Assembly: GCF_004364245.1 (NCBI RefSeq)
Contig: NZ_SOAV01000003.1
Span: forward strand, 456,859 to 520,858
DNA length: 64,000 nt
Origin: Streptomyces sp. BK208
GTDB lineage: Bacteria > Actinomycetota > Actinomycetes > Streptomycetales > Streptomycetaceae
Direction of reading: 5' to 3'
Positions 10,801-18,040 of the stretch are shown in pieces. Numbering within the stretch: the first letter of the stretch is position 1; every line of letters begins with the position of its first letter. The position numbers and the translations under genes are program-made. The notes under the pieces were generated by a model. That model did not search any database and was not told where the DNA came from. It saw only the letters and a list, made by a program, of their open reading frames with translations.

Positions 10801-10964
10801 TCGGCGGAGAGCGTCAACTGACGGTGCAGGTCGGCTTCCCGCGGGTAGAGGGTGCCCATCAGGTACTGCCGGTCCGGTGGCGAGGCCACCGTCTCGTGTT
10901 CACCCCGGGCGGGCCCCACGAGCTGGTCCCGCACGAACGAGACGAGTTCTTCTCTGGGTCCCAT
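7824..10964 (-). CDS. drmA: DISARM helicase DrmA
   Basis: 1046 residues from ATG 10964; an in-frame ATG at 10982 would add six residues, and neither start has a strong Shine-Dalgarno. Seen: N-terminal REELVSFVRDQLVGP with GTLYP, FPTGGGKTEAYLL (Walker A, about 425-437), VIQDELHLLTGPLGT (DExH, about 632-646), ASTATIRR, MLSVGVDVKRL, and YIQATSRVGRHGVPG (motif VI, about 860-874). These are diagnostic of DrmA helicases. Family knowledge: DrmA with DrmB binds phage DNA and is needed for DISARM interference. It is the first gene of a coupled leftward operon (drmA, drmB, UvrD-like, giant helicase) and is divergent from a sigma factor gene across a 181-bp region that contains an 18-bp palindrome. Confidence 0.94.
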   Translation of the reverse strand: MGPREELVSFVRDQLVGPARGEHETVASPPDRQYLMGTLYPREADLHRQLTLSAEVVDAPGAEEQREDTAQRDDPVPEANSWLPSSLGLSLFTTAAELRVTVEGARYLTERDDDGRRRWRRIPLTAESPAFKPGETSGLVFDGRGEIRVTWRTFGHGRLVTVALINTARAPRRSPSLTAAERERLWDAMLFQVRLGVEAIDGEVLPYPGVRLASRDEEEQELRLQYRHVRTYAVGHGCATREERTDDGRVTGVHAEVMPRTEVPAVRAAGPNSPVLLLRRLSDPSVPVSRLRGGLDEFVAGYRAWYEEQRATDVPAWGRPAARRILERIEAAVRRMESGVRTLCAEENEDLRRAFRTANAAMALQMRHSEADQAGRRHDRSAAVQLDPEPDPTAAWRPFQLAFFLMTLDGAADPSHSDRETVDLIWFPTGGGKTEAYLLLAAFVMVLRRLRPPHGDTGRGTTVLSRYTLSLLTTQQFQRAATTVCALERLRQADPVTLGGEPFSIGLWVGEATTPNSYQGAVDAFDELRAAATPDDRFILDRCPWCGTRIVPARKSPDHADYGIDARAASFRFFCPRDDCAFHHRLPVAVVDQHLYDDPPAFVLGTVDKFARLAWEPEAGRLFGSGGGLPPDLVIQDELHLLTGPLGTTVGLYEAAVLQLCSPARQGPKIVASTATIRRAGEQVRRLYGRPVQLFPPSGPDARSSYFAEPDTERPGRLYVGVMAQGHTAGRATVATAATLLQGAVQLSGEHRDDYWTLVAYHHSLRELGRTVTAAADDIPAQLAGTGPVGERRVLTEGQVQELTSSLDRSEQPLVLDRLEKPWDHPAAISLLPCTNMLSVGVDVKRLALMLMLGQPKATAEYIQATSRVGRHGVPGLVVTFLNATKPRDRSHYETFGTYHAALYRHVEPTTITPWSVPSRRRALHAALVVLVRHGLGLGAEDAAGDVLEHVAEVSTQAERIVDWVTRSDPEAAPGVRDDLFELFQQWLEAAREARDDGKRLHYRTQGKGQHNLLRDFDRGGGLWETPHSMRNVDRECQVVVKGADA

Positions 10965-11023
10965 GGCCCCTGTACCCCCCATGCCACACCCTGGCGACCG
11001 AACGTACCGGTCCGCAAGATCGT

Positions 11024-11041
11024 ATCCGGCATATGCCGGAT
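11024..11041. promoter_or_regulatory. 18-bp perfect palindrome between drmA and sigma factor gene
   Basis: ATCCGGCATATGCCGGAT is a perfect dyad, 60 bp upstream of the drmA start and 105 bp upstream of the sigma gene start. Its position in the divergent promoter region suggests an operator that could control both transcription units. The binding protein is unknown. Confidence 0.6.
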
Positions 11042-11145
11042 GGCGCCCCTCGTACCGGGAAATCGCTCACATCCAGCCACGGGGAGTGGACGCAGCGTCC
11101 CCCTCTCGGGGTCGATTGTCAGTGCCCTGTGTCAAAGTCTCCCTC

Positions 11146-12744
11146 ATGACGGCGGACGCACCGGGCACCCGGGAAATCAGGGTGCGTGAACTGCGGGGCG
11201 CGTTGGGTGCGTTGCTCGCGGATCTGCACGGCCGTGCGCACGCCGGCAGGGTGGGTGAGGACGACTTCAGGGCCGCCACCGCTTCCCTGGATCTGGACGC
11301 GGACGGCCTGAAAAGGTTGGAAGCGGCTCTGGCCCAGCAAGGGCTGGTCGTGGAGCACGCCGCCGCACCCTCCCACGCCGGGATACGGGTCGGCAGGGTC
11401 CTTGGGCTGGCCCGCAAGTACGTCTCGGCGGGAGTCGTCCCCGTCCCCGCGTTCACCGGCCTGGTCTCGCTGTGCGGGCTGGATGCCGCGGAGCGGGAGC
11501 TGCTGACGGCGGCGTTGGGGGACGAGGGGGTGGTGATCGGCGCGATTCCGTCCCCCCGGCCGGCGGACGTCTCCGAGGCCGCGGCGGCCTCGGCCGAGGA
11601 GCCCGGGCCGGAGGAGCTGGGAGCGAGCGGCGAGGTTCCCACCGATCTGGACGGGGCGATGGCCGCCGCGCGGGCCCGCATGGACGAGGACCGGTTCGCA
11701 CGGAGCGCGTGGAAGAGGTTGCTGACCGCCGAGGAGGAGGTCGGTCTGAGCGTCCTGCTCAAGGGCGGCCCCGAGCACCTCGACCACGTCCCGCAGGAGA
11801 CGGAGCTGGCGGCCCTCCCCGCCGGCGACATCCGCCGCAGGGCCTACGAGACGCTGGTCGCGCACAATGTACGGCTGGTGCACAAGCTGGCGCAGCGACT
11901 GCAGGGGCAGGGCCTCGATCACGAGGACCTGGTGCAGCACGGCGTGCTGGGGGTGATGCACGCGGCCTGCATGTTCGATCCGAGCAAGGGTTTCAAGTTC
12001 TCGACGTACGCGACGTGGTGGGCCCGTCAGGCGCTGGAGCGGTCCCTTGGGAACGAGAGCCGGCTGATCCGCATCCCGGTGCACATGCACGAGAAGGTGC
12101 GCAAGGTGGCGGTGGCCGAGGCCCGGCTGTCCGCCCAGGGGAAGTCCGTCTCCGCCGGCGCGGTGGCCGTGGCGGCGAACCTCACGGTGGAGGAGGTCGA
12201 CGCGGTACGCCGGATCAGCCGACCCACGGACTCCTTGGACCGCGAGATCGGCGACGGGACGCATCTGGGCGAGCTGGTGGCGACGCTCCACCTGGCTCCC
12301 ACCCCGGAAGAGATGCTGCACCCCAAGTACTCCCGGCAGCGTGTGGAGGAGCTGCTCGCGCGGGCCGGGCTGACCGAGCGCGAGGCCGACGTGATGCGAA
12401 GGCGCAGTGGACTGGTGGGCGGTGAGCGCCAGACGCTGGAGGAGATCGGCGAAGAGTACGGCGTCTCCCGGGAACGCATCCGGCAGCTGGAGACCCGGGC
12501 CCGCGACCGGCTGAAGGTCGTCCTGGCGGGTGGGGCTCCGGAGCCGCGGGGCAAGAAGCGCCGGCGCAAGCCGCGCGAGGAGGCGCGGGAGGCGGAGCCC
12601 CAGCAGACGGACCGGACAGCGGTGCCTGAGGTTCCGTCGCACCCGGAGCCGGAGCGGGAGCCGAAACCGGAACCGAAGCCGAAGGCGTCTCAAGCAGCGG
12701 CGAGCAAGTCCGGGGTGCCGGAAGGGCAGGGCACCCTGTTCTGA
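11146..12744 (+). CDS. Sigma-70 family RNA polymerase sigma factor, full-length with basic C-terminal tail
   Basis: 532 residues from ATG 11146. The frame is open further upstream, but upstream residues are not protein-like. No clear Shine-Dalgarno, so translation may be leaderless or weak. Seen: an N-terminal segment (about 1-70) with helical heptads like sigma region 1.1; region 2 (about 244-300) with HEDLVQHGVLGVMHA and KGFKFSTYATWWARQALER; region 3; and region 4 (about 406-458) with READVMRRRSG and GVSRERIRQLETRAR. An unusual tail (about 465-532) is rich in K/R, E and P and ends GTLF. The architecture is that of a primary-like group 1/2 factor rather than a small ECF factor. It sits divergent to drmA inside the defence island, so it may drive island transcription; this is inference. 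Confidence 0.88.
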   Translation: MTADAPGTREIRVRELRGALGALLADLHGRAHAGRVGEDDFRAATASLDLDADGLKRLEAALAQQGLVVEHAAAPSHAGIRVGRVLGLARKYVSAGVVPVPAFTGLVSLCGLDAAERELLTAALGDEGVVIGAIPSPRPADVSEAAAASAEEPGPEELGASGEVPTDLDGAMAAARARMDEDRFARSAWKRLLTAEEEVGLSVLLKGGPEHLDHVPQETELAALPAGDIRRRAYETLVAHNVRLVHKLAQRLQGQGLDHEDLVQHGVLGVMHAACMFDPSKGFKFSTYATWWARQALERSLGNESRLIRIPVHMHEKVRKVAVAEARLSAQGKSVSAGAVAVAANLTVEEVDAVRRISRPTDSLDREIGDGTHLGELVATLHLAPTPEEMLHPKYSRQRVEELLARAGLTEREADVMRRRSGLVGGERQTLEEIGEEYGVSRERIRQLETRARDRLKVVLAGGAPEPRGKKRRRKPREEAREAEPQQTDRTAVPEVPSHPEPEREPKPEPKPKASQAAASKSGVPEGQGTLF

Positions 12745-12753
12745 CGGGCGCCG

Positions 12754-13680
12754 CTAGACCTCTGGCCTGATCTTGCTGCCGATGTGGGCGAGGCGGATCG
12801 TGCGTTCCTCCGGGACCAGGCGGAAGTGGATGCGGCCGACGCCCGGCGTGAACCGGGCGTGCAGGTCGAACGTGCGCGTTTCCCCGTCCAGGTCGGTGAA
12901 GCGGCACACGCGCTTGCGGGTCTCGCCCTCCGGGCTGACCTTGCTCTGCCACTCGGGCTCGGCCATGGCCGCCGGGTCCCATGCGGCGACGGCTTCCTCC
13001 AGCCGTTCCAGGGATCGGCGCACGGGTACCACCCAGTGCGGGTTCAGACCGCTGAGCTGACCCTTGACGCGCGGCAGGAAGGTGAGGTGCGGGTAGAGGT
13101 CGGCCCGGCTGTCCCAGATCCGCAGGCCGGTGGTGACGCTTTCCCGCCGTGCCTTCCGGATCCACTCCAGGTGCCCGTCGAGATGCGGCTCGGCGGACAG
13201 GTGCCGGACGTCCACGGTGTCGTGCCGCATCTCCAGCGTGCCCGCGTCGTCCTCGGCGAGTTCGGCGCGCTCCAGGGTGACGTGGTCGGTCTGCCATGGG
13301 CGGGCCACCGCGAGACTGACGGCGATGCCGTCCATGAAGTGCGCGGCACCCAGACCGAGGACGACCCCTCCGTCGTGGCGGTACTCCAAGTGGTCGGCGG
13401 CGTCCTCCGCGGGGAAGACGCTCCGCACGGGAGCGCGGCCCTGTAAGGCCCTCAGGCGCTGCCAGAGGGCGCGGTTGCGCGGGCTGGCGCCGATCCACTT
13501 GTTGACGGGGTAGCCCTCGGCGATCTCCAGTGCCTTGACGTCCACCTCGCTCACGAGGGTGGCGCCTCCGGCGGCCGCGGCGGCACGGACGACGGCCACG
13601 AAGTCGGCCATGGCCCGCTCGGCCCGCGCCGGGTCGCAGGCCGTCCCCCAGGACTTCTCGTTCAGAAACAGCAGTGGCAC
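12754..13680 (-). CDS. Hypothetical protein, third gene of DUF262/DUF3696 cassette
   Basis: 308 residues. GTG start 13680 follows AAGAGG at 5 nt, and the gene lies 33 bp after the ATPase stop. I do not recognise the family. Visible features: a short hydrophobic N-terminus (PLLFLNEKSW), a conserved-looking KWIGASPRNRALWQRL block, acidic central part, and a C-terminal segment with RFTDLDGETRTFDLHARFTPGVGRIHF and AHIGSKIRPEV, loosely like compact RelE/nuclease-type beta cores, though not convincingly. No signal peptide or membrane segment. Position suggests it is the effector or partner of the upstream ATPase/DUF262 pair. It ends 9 bp from the convergent sigma gene stop. Confidence 0.75.
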   Translation of the reverse strand: MPLLFLNEKSWGTACDPARAERAMADFVAVVRAAAAAGGATLVSEVDVKALEIAEGYPVNKWIGASPRNRALWQRLRALQGRAPVRSVFPAEDAADHLEYRHDGGVVLGLGAAHFMDGIAVSLAVARPWQTDHVTLERAELAEDDAGTLEMRHDTVDVRHLSAEPHLDGHLEWIRKARRESVTTGLRIWDSRADLYPHLTFLPRVKGQLSGLNPHWVVPVRRSLERLEEAVAAWDPAAMAEPEWQSKVSPEGETRKRVCRFTDLDGETRTFDLHARFTPGVGRIHFRLVPEERTIRLAHIGSKIRPEV

Positions 13681-13713
13681 GCTTACCTCTTCCCCCTGTG
13701 TCGTCCCGTGCCG

Positions 13714-14862
13714 TCAGTCCAGCAGCCGGTCGAGCGAGTTCTCCCACTCGTCGAAGAAGCCCTCGGGCCACTGTTCGAGCATGCCGTCCTTGTCGATGCG
13801 CGGGGTGACGACCTCGGTGCCCGCCCCGTTGCCGCTGAAGTAGTGCACGACCGCGTCCTGCGGCTGGAGGACGCCCTGTTTCACGGCGATGCGGACACCG
13901 TTCAGCACGTGGTCGCTGTGGGTCTCGACGACCAGCTGCGCGCCGGTGGCGGCGGCCGCGGACAGCAGTGCCGCCATCCTGCTCTGCCCTTTCGGGTGCA
14001 GATGGGCCTCGGGGTTCTCCAGCAGGATCAGGCTCTCGGGCGTCGCGGTGAGGCAGGCGACCACGACGGGCAGCGCGTAGGTGAGACCGAAGCCGACATT
14101 GGTGGGGCGCCGGCGGCGGGTGGCGTTGATGCCGGCGGTGCCGCCGAAGCCGTAGGACAGGCGGACCGAGTCGGTTCCCTCGATGGGGTCGGTCTCGATG
14201 TTGACGCCCGGACACAGCTCCTGCATCCACGCGATCGCCTGGTCCAGGAGCTGGGGGGAGGTGGCGCCGGGGTGGCGGAGGGGGCCGTCGGGCACCTCCA
14301 TGGGGACTTCCTGGTCCGTGTGGTGGCGCAGGTAGTTGATGGTGTGTTCACCGCGCACGCCGAGGAAACCCCGCGCGACGGCGATCTGGTGGGAGCGCGG
14401 GTAGGTGACCGCCGGGGTGATGCGGTCGGCGTGCAGGTACTGGAACGGCTGCTCGGCCAGGTGGGCGCGGACCGATCCCTCCGCCAGCGGCATGACGTCC
14501 CGGTCGGGGTGGCGGATGTCGTACGCGGCGGCCCAGGTCCGCTGCTCGCCGTCTTCCTCGATCACGAAGCCGACGAGTGGCTCGCGGACGGCGGGGAGTT
14601 CCTCCACCGGCCCGAAGTCCTCGTGCAGGACGTCCTGTGCGGTGCCGAGGCTCACCAGGTCGCCGTTGAGCAGCAGCCCGCCTCCGGCGCGCTTGGTCCG
14701 CATGAGCATCTGCGTCTCGTACGACTGGCGCAGCAGGCCCAGCGCCTGCAGGACGCTGCTCTTGCCCGAGGAGTTGAGACCGGTGAGGAGCGTGAGCGGG
14801 CCGAGGGGGAGTTCCAGACGCCGGAACGCCTTGAAGTTGATCAGCGTGATGCGGTTGATCAC
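13714..14862 (-). CDS. AAA family ATPase, DUF3696 / OLD-RecF-like
   Basis: 382 residues. ATG overlaps the upstream DUF262 stop (ATGA), so the two are coupled. Seen: INRITLINFKAFRRLELPLGPLTLLTGLNSSGKSS (N-terminal SMC/RecF-like strand plus Walker A GLNSSGKSS at about 29-37); signature and Walker B LILLENPEAHLHPKGQSRM (about 272-290); D-loop/switch VVETHSDHVLNGVRIAV; and the C-terminal DUF3696 segment WPEGFFDEWENSLDRLLD. Family knowledge: such ATPases are common sensor or motor parts of bacterial defence cassettes. With the DUF262 protein upstream and the unknown gene downstream it forms a three-gene unit resembling described three-gene defence systems (Menshen-type composition is one candidate; the match is unverified). 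Confidence 0.88.
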   Translation of the reverse strand: MINRITLINFKAFRRLELPLGPLTLLTGLNSSGKSSVLQALGLLRQSYETQMLMRTKRAGGGLLLNGDLVSLGTAQDVLHEDFGPVEELPAVREPLVGFVIEEDGEQRTWAAAYDIRHPDRDVMPLAEGSVRAHLAEQPFQYLHADRITPAVTYPRSHQIAVARGFLGVRGEHTINYLRHHTDQEVPMEVPDGPLRHPGATSPQLLDQAIAWMQELCPGVNIETDPIEGTDSVRLSYGFGGTAGINATRRRRPTNVGFGLTYALPVVVACLTATPESLILLENPEAHLHPKGQSRMAALLSAAAATGAQLVVETHSDHVLNGVRIAVKQGVLQPQDAVVHYFSGNGAGTEVVTPRIDKDGMLEQWPEGFFDEWENSLDRLLD

Positions 14863-16163
14863 TGCCCGTCCCCGCTCCGCCCCTCGGTGAGCGCTGTCTC
14901 CAGAAGCTCCTTGATCGCGTCGAACCGCTTGCGCACCTTCCTGGCGTCACCGGTGCCCACGGAGATGGCGCGTTCGAACTCCACGTCTTCCATGAGGTGC
15001 GCGAAGGCGTCGAGGACGTCGGTCTGCCCCAGCGCCGCACGGTCGTCGTCGTCAAGTCCGGCGAGGTTGACGGCGACCGCCTCGAAGAGCGCCTTGTTGA
15101 TGGGTGACTTGCGCTGCTGGTTGTGGCGGTACTTGCGGAAGGCGTGGGGGCCGAAGATCTCCTCGGCCGCGCGCATCGCCGTGAGGAACTCGGTGCTCAG
15201 GCGGTTCTCCTCCGCGCTGTCGAGACGGTTCACCTGGTGCATCGCCTCGGCGAGGAACGCGTCGAAGTCACCGGGCTTGTACGCGTGCGGTGAAGTCATC
15301 CGGAAGGCCAGGAAGCGCAGGACCATCTCCCGGTCGGCCATCCGGTCGCCGACGACGCTGTGGCCCGTGGCCCGCTTGAACTCCTCGGTCTCCGCCAGCT
15401 CCGCGAGCAGCGTGCGCGCCCGGCCCGAGATGAGCGCGTGCCGGATCTCCTGCCGGGTCAGGGGCTCACCTCCCGTGTTGATGCGCGCGAAGACGTTGAA
15501 CATCACCGGCTCCGGAGTACCGCGTCGGATGACGTGGACGACGACCTCGGTCTCCCGCAGCCGGATCTGGAGCTTCCCGGACAGGTTCGCGAAGCCGGTG
15601 CCCTCGAAGTTGCGCAGGTACTCCAGCCCCGTCAGTTTCAGCGGGTCGGCGCCGACCGCCTCGGGCTCCAGGAAGCGGGCGATGGACGTGAGGCGCTGGA
15701 TGCCGTCGACGATGGCCCAACTGCCGTCCTTCTTCTCCGCGGCGTAGAAGGACGGGATGGGGATGCGCAGCAGCAGGGACTCGATGAGCCGGGACTGCTT
15801 GCCGTCGGTCCAGATGCCCGCCTTGCGCTGGAAGTCCGGGGCGAGGTCGATCATCTCGTTGCGCAGCCGGGACAACAGCAGGTCGACGGTGGTCGTCCGG
15901 GTGTCGATGTCGATGTGCTCGGGGTCGAAGGGAGAGGTGATCTGCTCGATCACCACATCCTCGGCCTCCTCGCGCTCGATGTCGGTCGGCCGGCCGTCGG
16001 TGGTGACCTCCACGGAGAACAAGGGGGATTCATGCTCCCCGGCGTCGGCCGCGGCGTCCTGATACCGCTCGAACACCGACCGTTGGTCCCGTGTACGCCC
16101 CTGGCTCTCCTCCAACGCCGCCATTCCTCTGGTCGCCCTCCCCCTCGTGCCGTACGGCATCAT
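14859..16163 (-). CDS. DUF262 (GmrSD N-terminal-like, ParB-fold) protein
   Basis: Up to 434 residues from ATG 16163; a second candidate start is ATG 16124 (MAALEESQGR). Seen: DFQRKAGIWTDGKQSRLIES and SFYAAEKKDGSWAIVDGIQRL, which carries the DGxQR motif of the DUF262/ParB-like nucleotidase fold (about 120-160), and FARINTGGEPLTRQEIRHAL, also typical. Family knowledge: DUF262 domains occur in the GmrS part of type IV restriction enzymes and in other defence proteins, where the fold binds or hydrolyses nucleotides. No HNH (DUF1524) C-terminal domain is present, so a stand-alone GmrSD activity is unlikely. First gene of the leftward cassette, coupled to the DUF3696 ATPase. Confidence 0.88.
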   Translation of the reverse strand: MMPYGTRGRATRGMAALEESQGRTRDQRSVFERYQDAAADAGEHESPLFSVEVTTDGRPTDIEREEAEDVVIEQITSPFDPEHIDIDTRTTTVDLLLSRLRNEMIDLAPDFQRKAGIWTDGKQSRLIESLLLRIPIPSFYAAEKKDGSWAIVDGIQRLTSIARFLEPEAVGADPLKLTGLEYLRNFEGTGFANLSGKLQIRLRETEVVVHVIRRGTPEPVMFNVFARINTGGEPLTRQEIRHALISGRARTLLAELAETEEFKRATGHSVVGDRMADREMVLRFLAFRMTSPHAYKPGDFDAFLAEAMHQVNRLDSAEENRLSTEFLTAMRAAEEIFGPHAFRKYRHNQQRKSPINKALFEAVAVNLAGLDDDDRAALGQTDVLDAFAHLMEDVEFERAISVGTGDARKVRKRFDAIKELLETALTEGRSGDGQ

Positions 16164-16184
16164 CGTGTCCGCTGCGATCGCCCT

Positions 16185-17399
16185 TCAGCCTACCGTCCGT
16201 GATCCCGCGGTGACGCCGGAACGATCAGAGCAGTGACGGCAGGGCGTTGAGGACGACGGCGCCGGGCGGTTCGGCTCCTCGTCCCCGGCCTCGCCCTCCA
16301 CGGCGGTGGTCGGACCGCCGACGAGGTACTGCATGCCCCGGTGCAGGAAGTCGCGAAGCGGCGGGCAGATCACGGCCAGGCCGGCCACGCCCGCCGCGGC
16401 GAGCAGATCCGGGACCACTCCCCCGCCCGGGAGGAGGAACGCCCCGCCGAGGAGCCCCACGGCCACCGCGAGCCTGCCCGCGCCGGCCAGCAGGCGGCTG
16501 CCGAGCGGCTCGGTCACGGCGTCGGCCGCGCCGGACTCCGGCACGTCTGCGAGGAGCCGGGCGTCGACGACCACCAGACTGTCCCGCCTGGATCGCGCAC
16601 GGCAGCTGTGCCGCAGGGTTGAGGCGACGAGCCGGGACAGGTCGCGCAGGGCACTGTCGCGGTCTGCTCCCTCACCGAGGAGGTAACGCTGGTTGGCGTC
16701 GGCGAGTGCCGCGACCAGTCTCTCCGTACTCGCCCGCACCCGCTCACGCGTGACGGGCGGCATGGTGCGGGTGCCGTGCCGGGCTTGACCGCGCAGGGCG
16801 TTGCAGAGGCGGCCGAACTGCCTGCCGTGGACGTCGAGAGCGGAGTCCTGGGACCGACGCCGGGACGGCATGAGCAGCAGCTCCAGGAAGCCGACCGCCT
16901 CCACGGTGACGACTCCGGCCGCGTCGGAGACGGCGACGGCCCGTACGTCGGCGACCATGAGCGTGACGGAGACGGCACCGAAACCGGCGATGGCGACGCA
17001 CATCCAGAACGGGGTGACCGTGGTGCGGTGCAGTGAGGCCAGCCACCAGAAGGGAAGCACCGCGAGCAGGACAGGCACCACCTGGAGAAGTGCCGATACG
17101 CACCGGCCGGCGACGATACGGTGCCACCGGTCGACGAGTTCCCCCTTGTCCGGCCCGTCCTGCGCCGGTACGCCCCGCCCTTCCAGCTCGGCGAGCAACG
17201 CCTCGACGCGCCTCTCGCACGCTGTGCGCCGGATGCGCCGCAGGCCGGGCATCCGGTACACCCCGCCGCCAAGCACACGGGTGCGGGTCCGCCACAGCAC
17301 GGCGATCCACACCGCCTCGAAGAAGGTCCACCAGCCCCAGAGGAACGCGACGTTCGCGAAGTGCGTGCGTGTGATGACGCTCAGCGTCGCAGACGCCAC
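16185..17399 (-). CDS. Membrane protein of unknown function
   Basis: 404 residues from GTG 17399. I do not recognise the family. Hydrophobic segments lie near residues 12-36 (NVAFLWGWWTFFEAVWIAVLW), 103-125 (LLQVVPVLLAVLPFWWL), 132-153 and 305-345 (AVAVGLLGGAFLLPGG, LLAAAGVAGLAVI), so four to five membrane spans with a soluble basic middle part (about 170-290) containing many Arg. The C-terminal 40 residues are low-complexity. It lies between the DUF262 cassette and the anti-sigma-like ATPase, both also leftward, with a 6-bp gap to the latter's stop, so it may be cotranscribed with it. A membrane sensor or effector role is possible but unsupported. Confidence 0.65.
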   Translation of the reverse strand: MASATLSVITRTHFANVAFLWGWWTFFEAVWIAVLWRTRTRVLGGGVYRMPGLRRIRRTACERRVEALLAELEGRGVPAQDGPDKGELVDRWHRIVAGRCVSALLQVVPVLLAVLPFWWLASLHRTTVTPFWMCVAIAGFGAVSVTLMVADVRAVAVSDAAGVVTVEAVGFLELLLMPSRRRSQDSALDVHGRQFGRLCNALRGQARHGTRTMPPVTRERVRASTERLVAALADANQRYLLGEGADRDSALRDLSRLVASTLRHSCRARSRRDSLVVVDARLLADVPESGAADAVTEPLGSRLLAGAGRLAVAVGLLGGAFLLPGGGVVPDLLAAAGVAGLAVICPPLRDFLHRGMQYLVGGPTTAVEGEAGDEEPNRPAPSSSTPCRHCSDRSGVTAGSRTVG

Positions 17400-17405
17400 T
17401 GACAG

Positions 17406-17882
17406 TCAGCCCAGGACGACTTCGCACCAGACGGTCTTGGTGTACGGGGCGTGCGTGGCCGTTCCCCAGTGAGTGGACAGCGCCTCCACGAGGAGTAGCC
17501 CCCGGCCGGAGTCGACGTCTGCAGACGGCGGAGCGAGCGCGCCGGGGCGGGGAGGGAAGCGGTCGGCGCGGGCGTCCGTCACCTCGATACGGAGGGCGGG
17601 GCCCTGCGGGTGGAGGCTCAGCCGCAGGTGGAAGTCCCGACCGGACACCCGGCCGTGCCGTACGGCGTTCGCGGCGAGTTCGGCGACGAGCAGTGCCGCC
17701 GTGCGGTTGGCCTCGGTGTCGTACGACCACCCCCAGCCGTGGAGTTGTTCGGCGGCGAGACGACGGGCGAGGCGGGCACCTCGGGGAGTGGCCGAGAGGC
17801 GGATGGTGAAGGGGCGGGGCGCGTCGGCGGGTTGGGCGCGCTCGGGGCGCGGTGCCCGGGAGTGGGCAATATCGGCGTTCAT
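17406..17882 (-). CDS. ATP-binding protein, anti-sigma-factor-like HATPase (RsbW/SpoIIAB type)
   Basis: 158 residues, ATG 17882. Seen: N-box LLVAELAANAVRHG (about 64-77), G1-type EVTDARADRFPP (about 98-109) and G2-type GRGLLLVEALSTHWG (about 126-140): a complete HATPase_c_2 fold of RsbW size. Such proteins are extremely common in Streptomyces next to XRE/DUF5753 and DUF397 genes, as here: the XRE gene is divergent across 158 bp. Proposed role in the family is a serine kinase or anti-sigma switch, but most streptomycete members are uncharacterised. Confidence 0.85.
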   Translation of the reverse strand: MNADIAHSRAPRPERAQPADAPRPFTIRLSATPRGARLARRLAAEQLHGWGWSYDTEANRTAALLVAELAANAVRHGRVSGRDFHLRLSLHPQGPALRIEVTDARADRFPPRPGALAPPSADVDSGRGLLLVEALSTHWGTATHAPYTKTVWCEVVLG

Positions 17883-17941
17883 GTCACTCAGCGTGGTCGG
17901 CCGTCCCTACCCTGACCAGTAACGGCGGCGGTACCCACCGT

Positions 17942-17978
17942 CACTGTCCGGTCGCTGTCCGGCTCTGTCCGGACAGTG
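17942..17978. promoter_or_regulatory. CTGTCCGG repeat operator upstream of XRE regulator
   Basis: Three direct CTGTCCGG copies start at 17944, 17955 and 17965 (11 and 10 bp apart, one helical turn). The last is part of the 12-bp palindrome CTGTCCGGACAG (17965-17976). The outer arms CACTGTCCGG and CCGGACAGTG (17942-17951, 17969-17978) form a 10-bp inverted repeat. It sits between the divergent ATPase and XRE genes and is a good candidate operator for the XRE protein. Confidence 0.6.
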
Positions 17979-18040
17979 CCGCGTGACGCGGTGCGCCGGT
18001 GAGGGGTTGAGCACGGGCGGCATGCGGAGGTGTCGGAGAC

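Noticed and set aside
10852..11145. N-terminal extension of the sigma factor
   Set aside because: Crosses the divergent promoter region and palindrome; residues are not sigma-like.
9603..11189. 528-codon rightward frame over drmA
   Set aside because: Antisense shadow of drmA; no domain or start signal.
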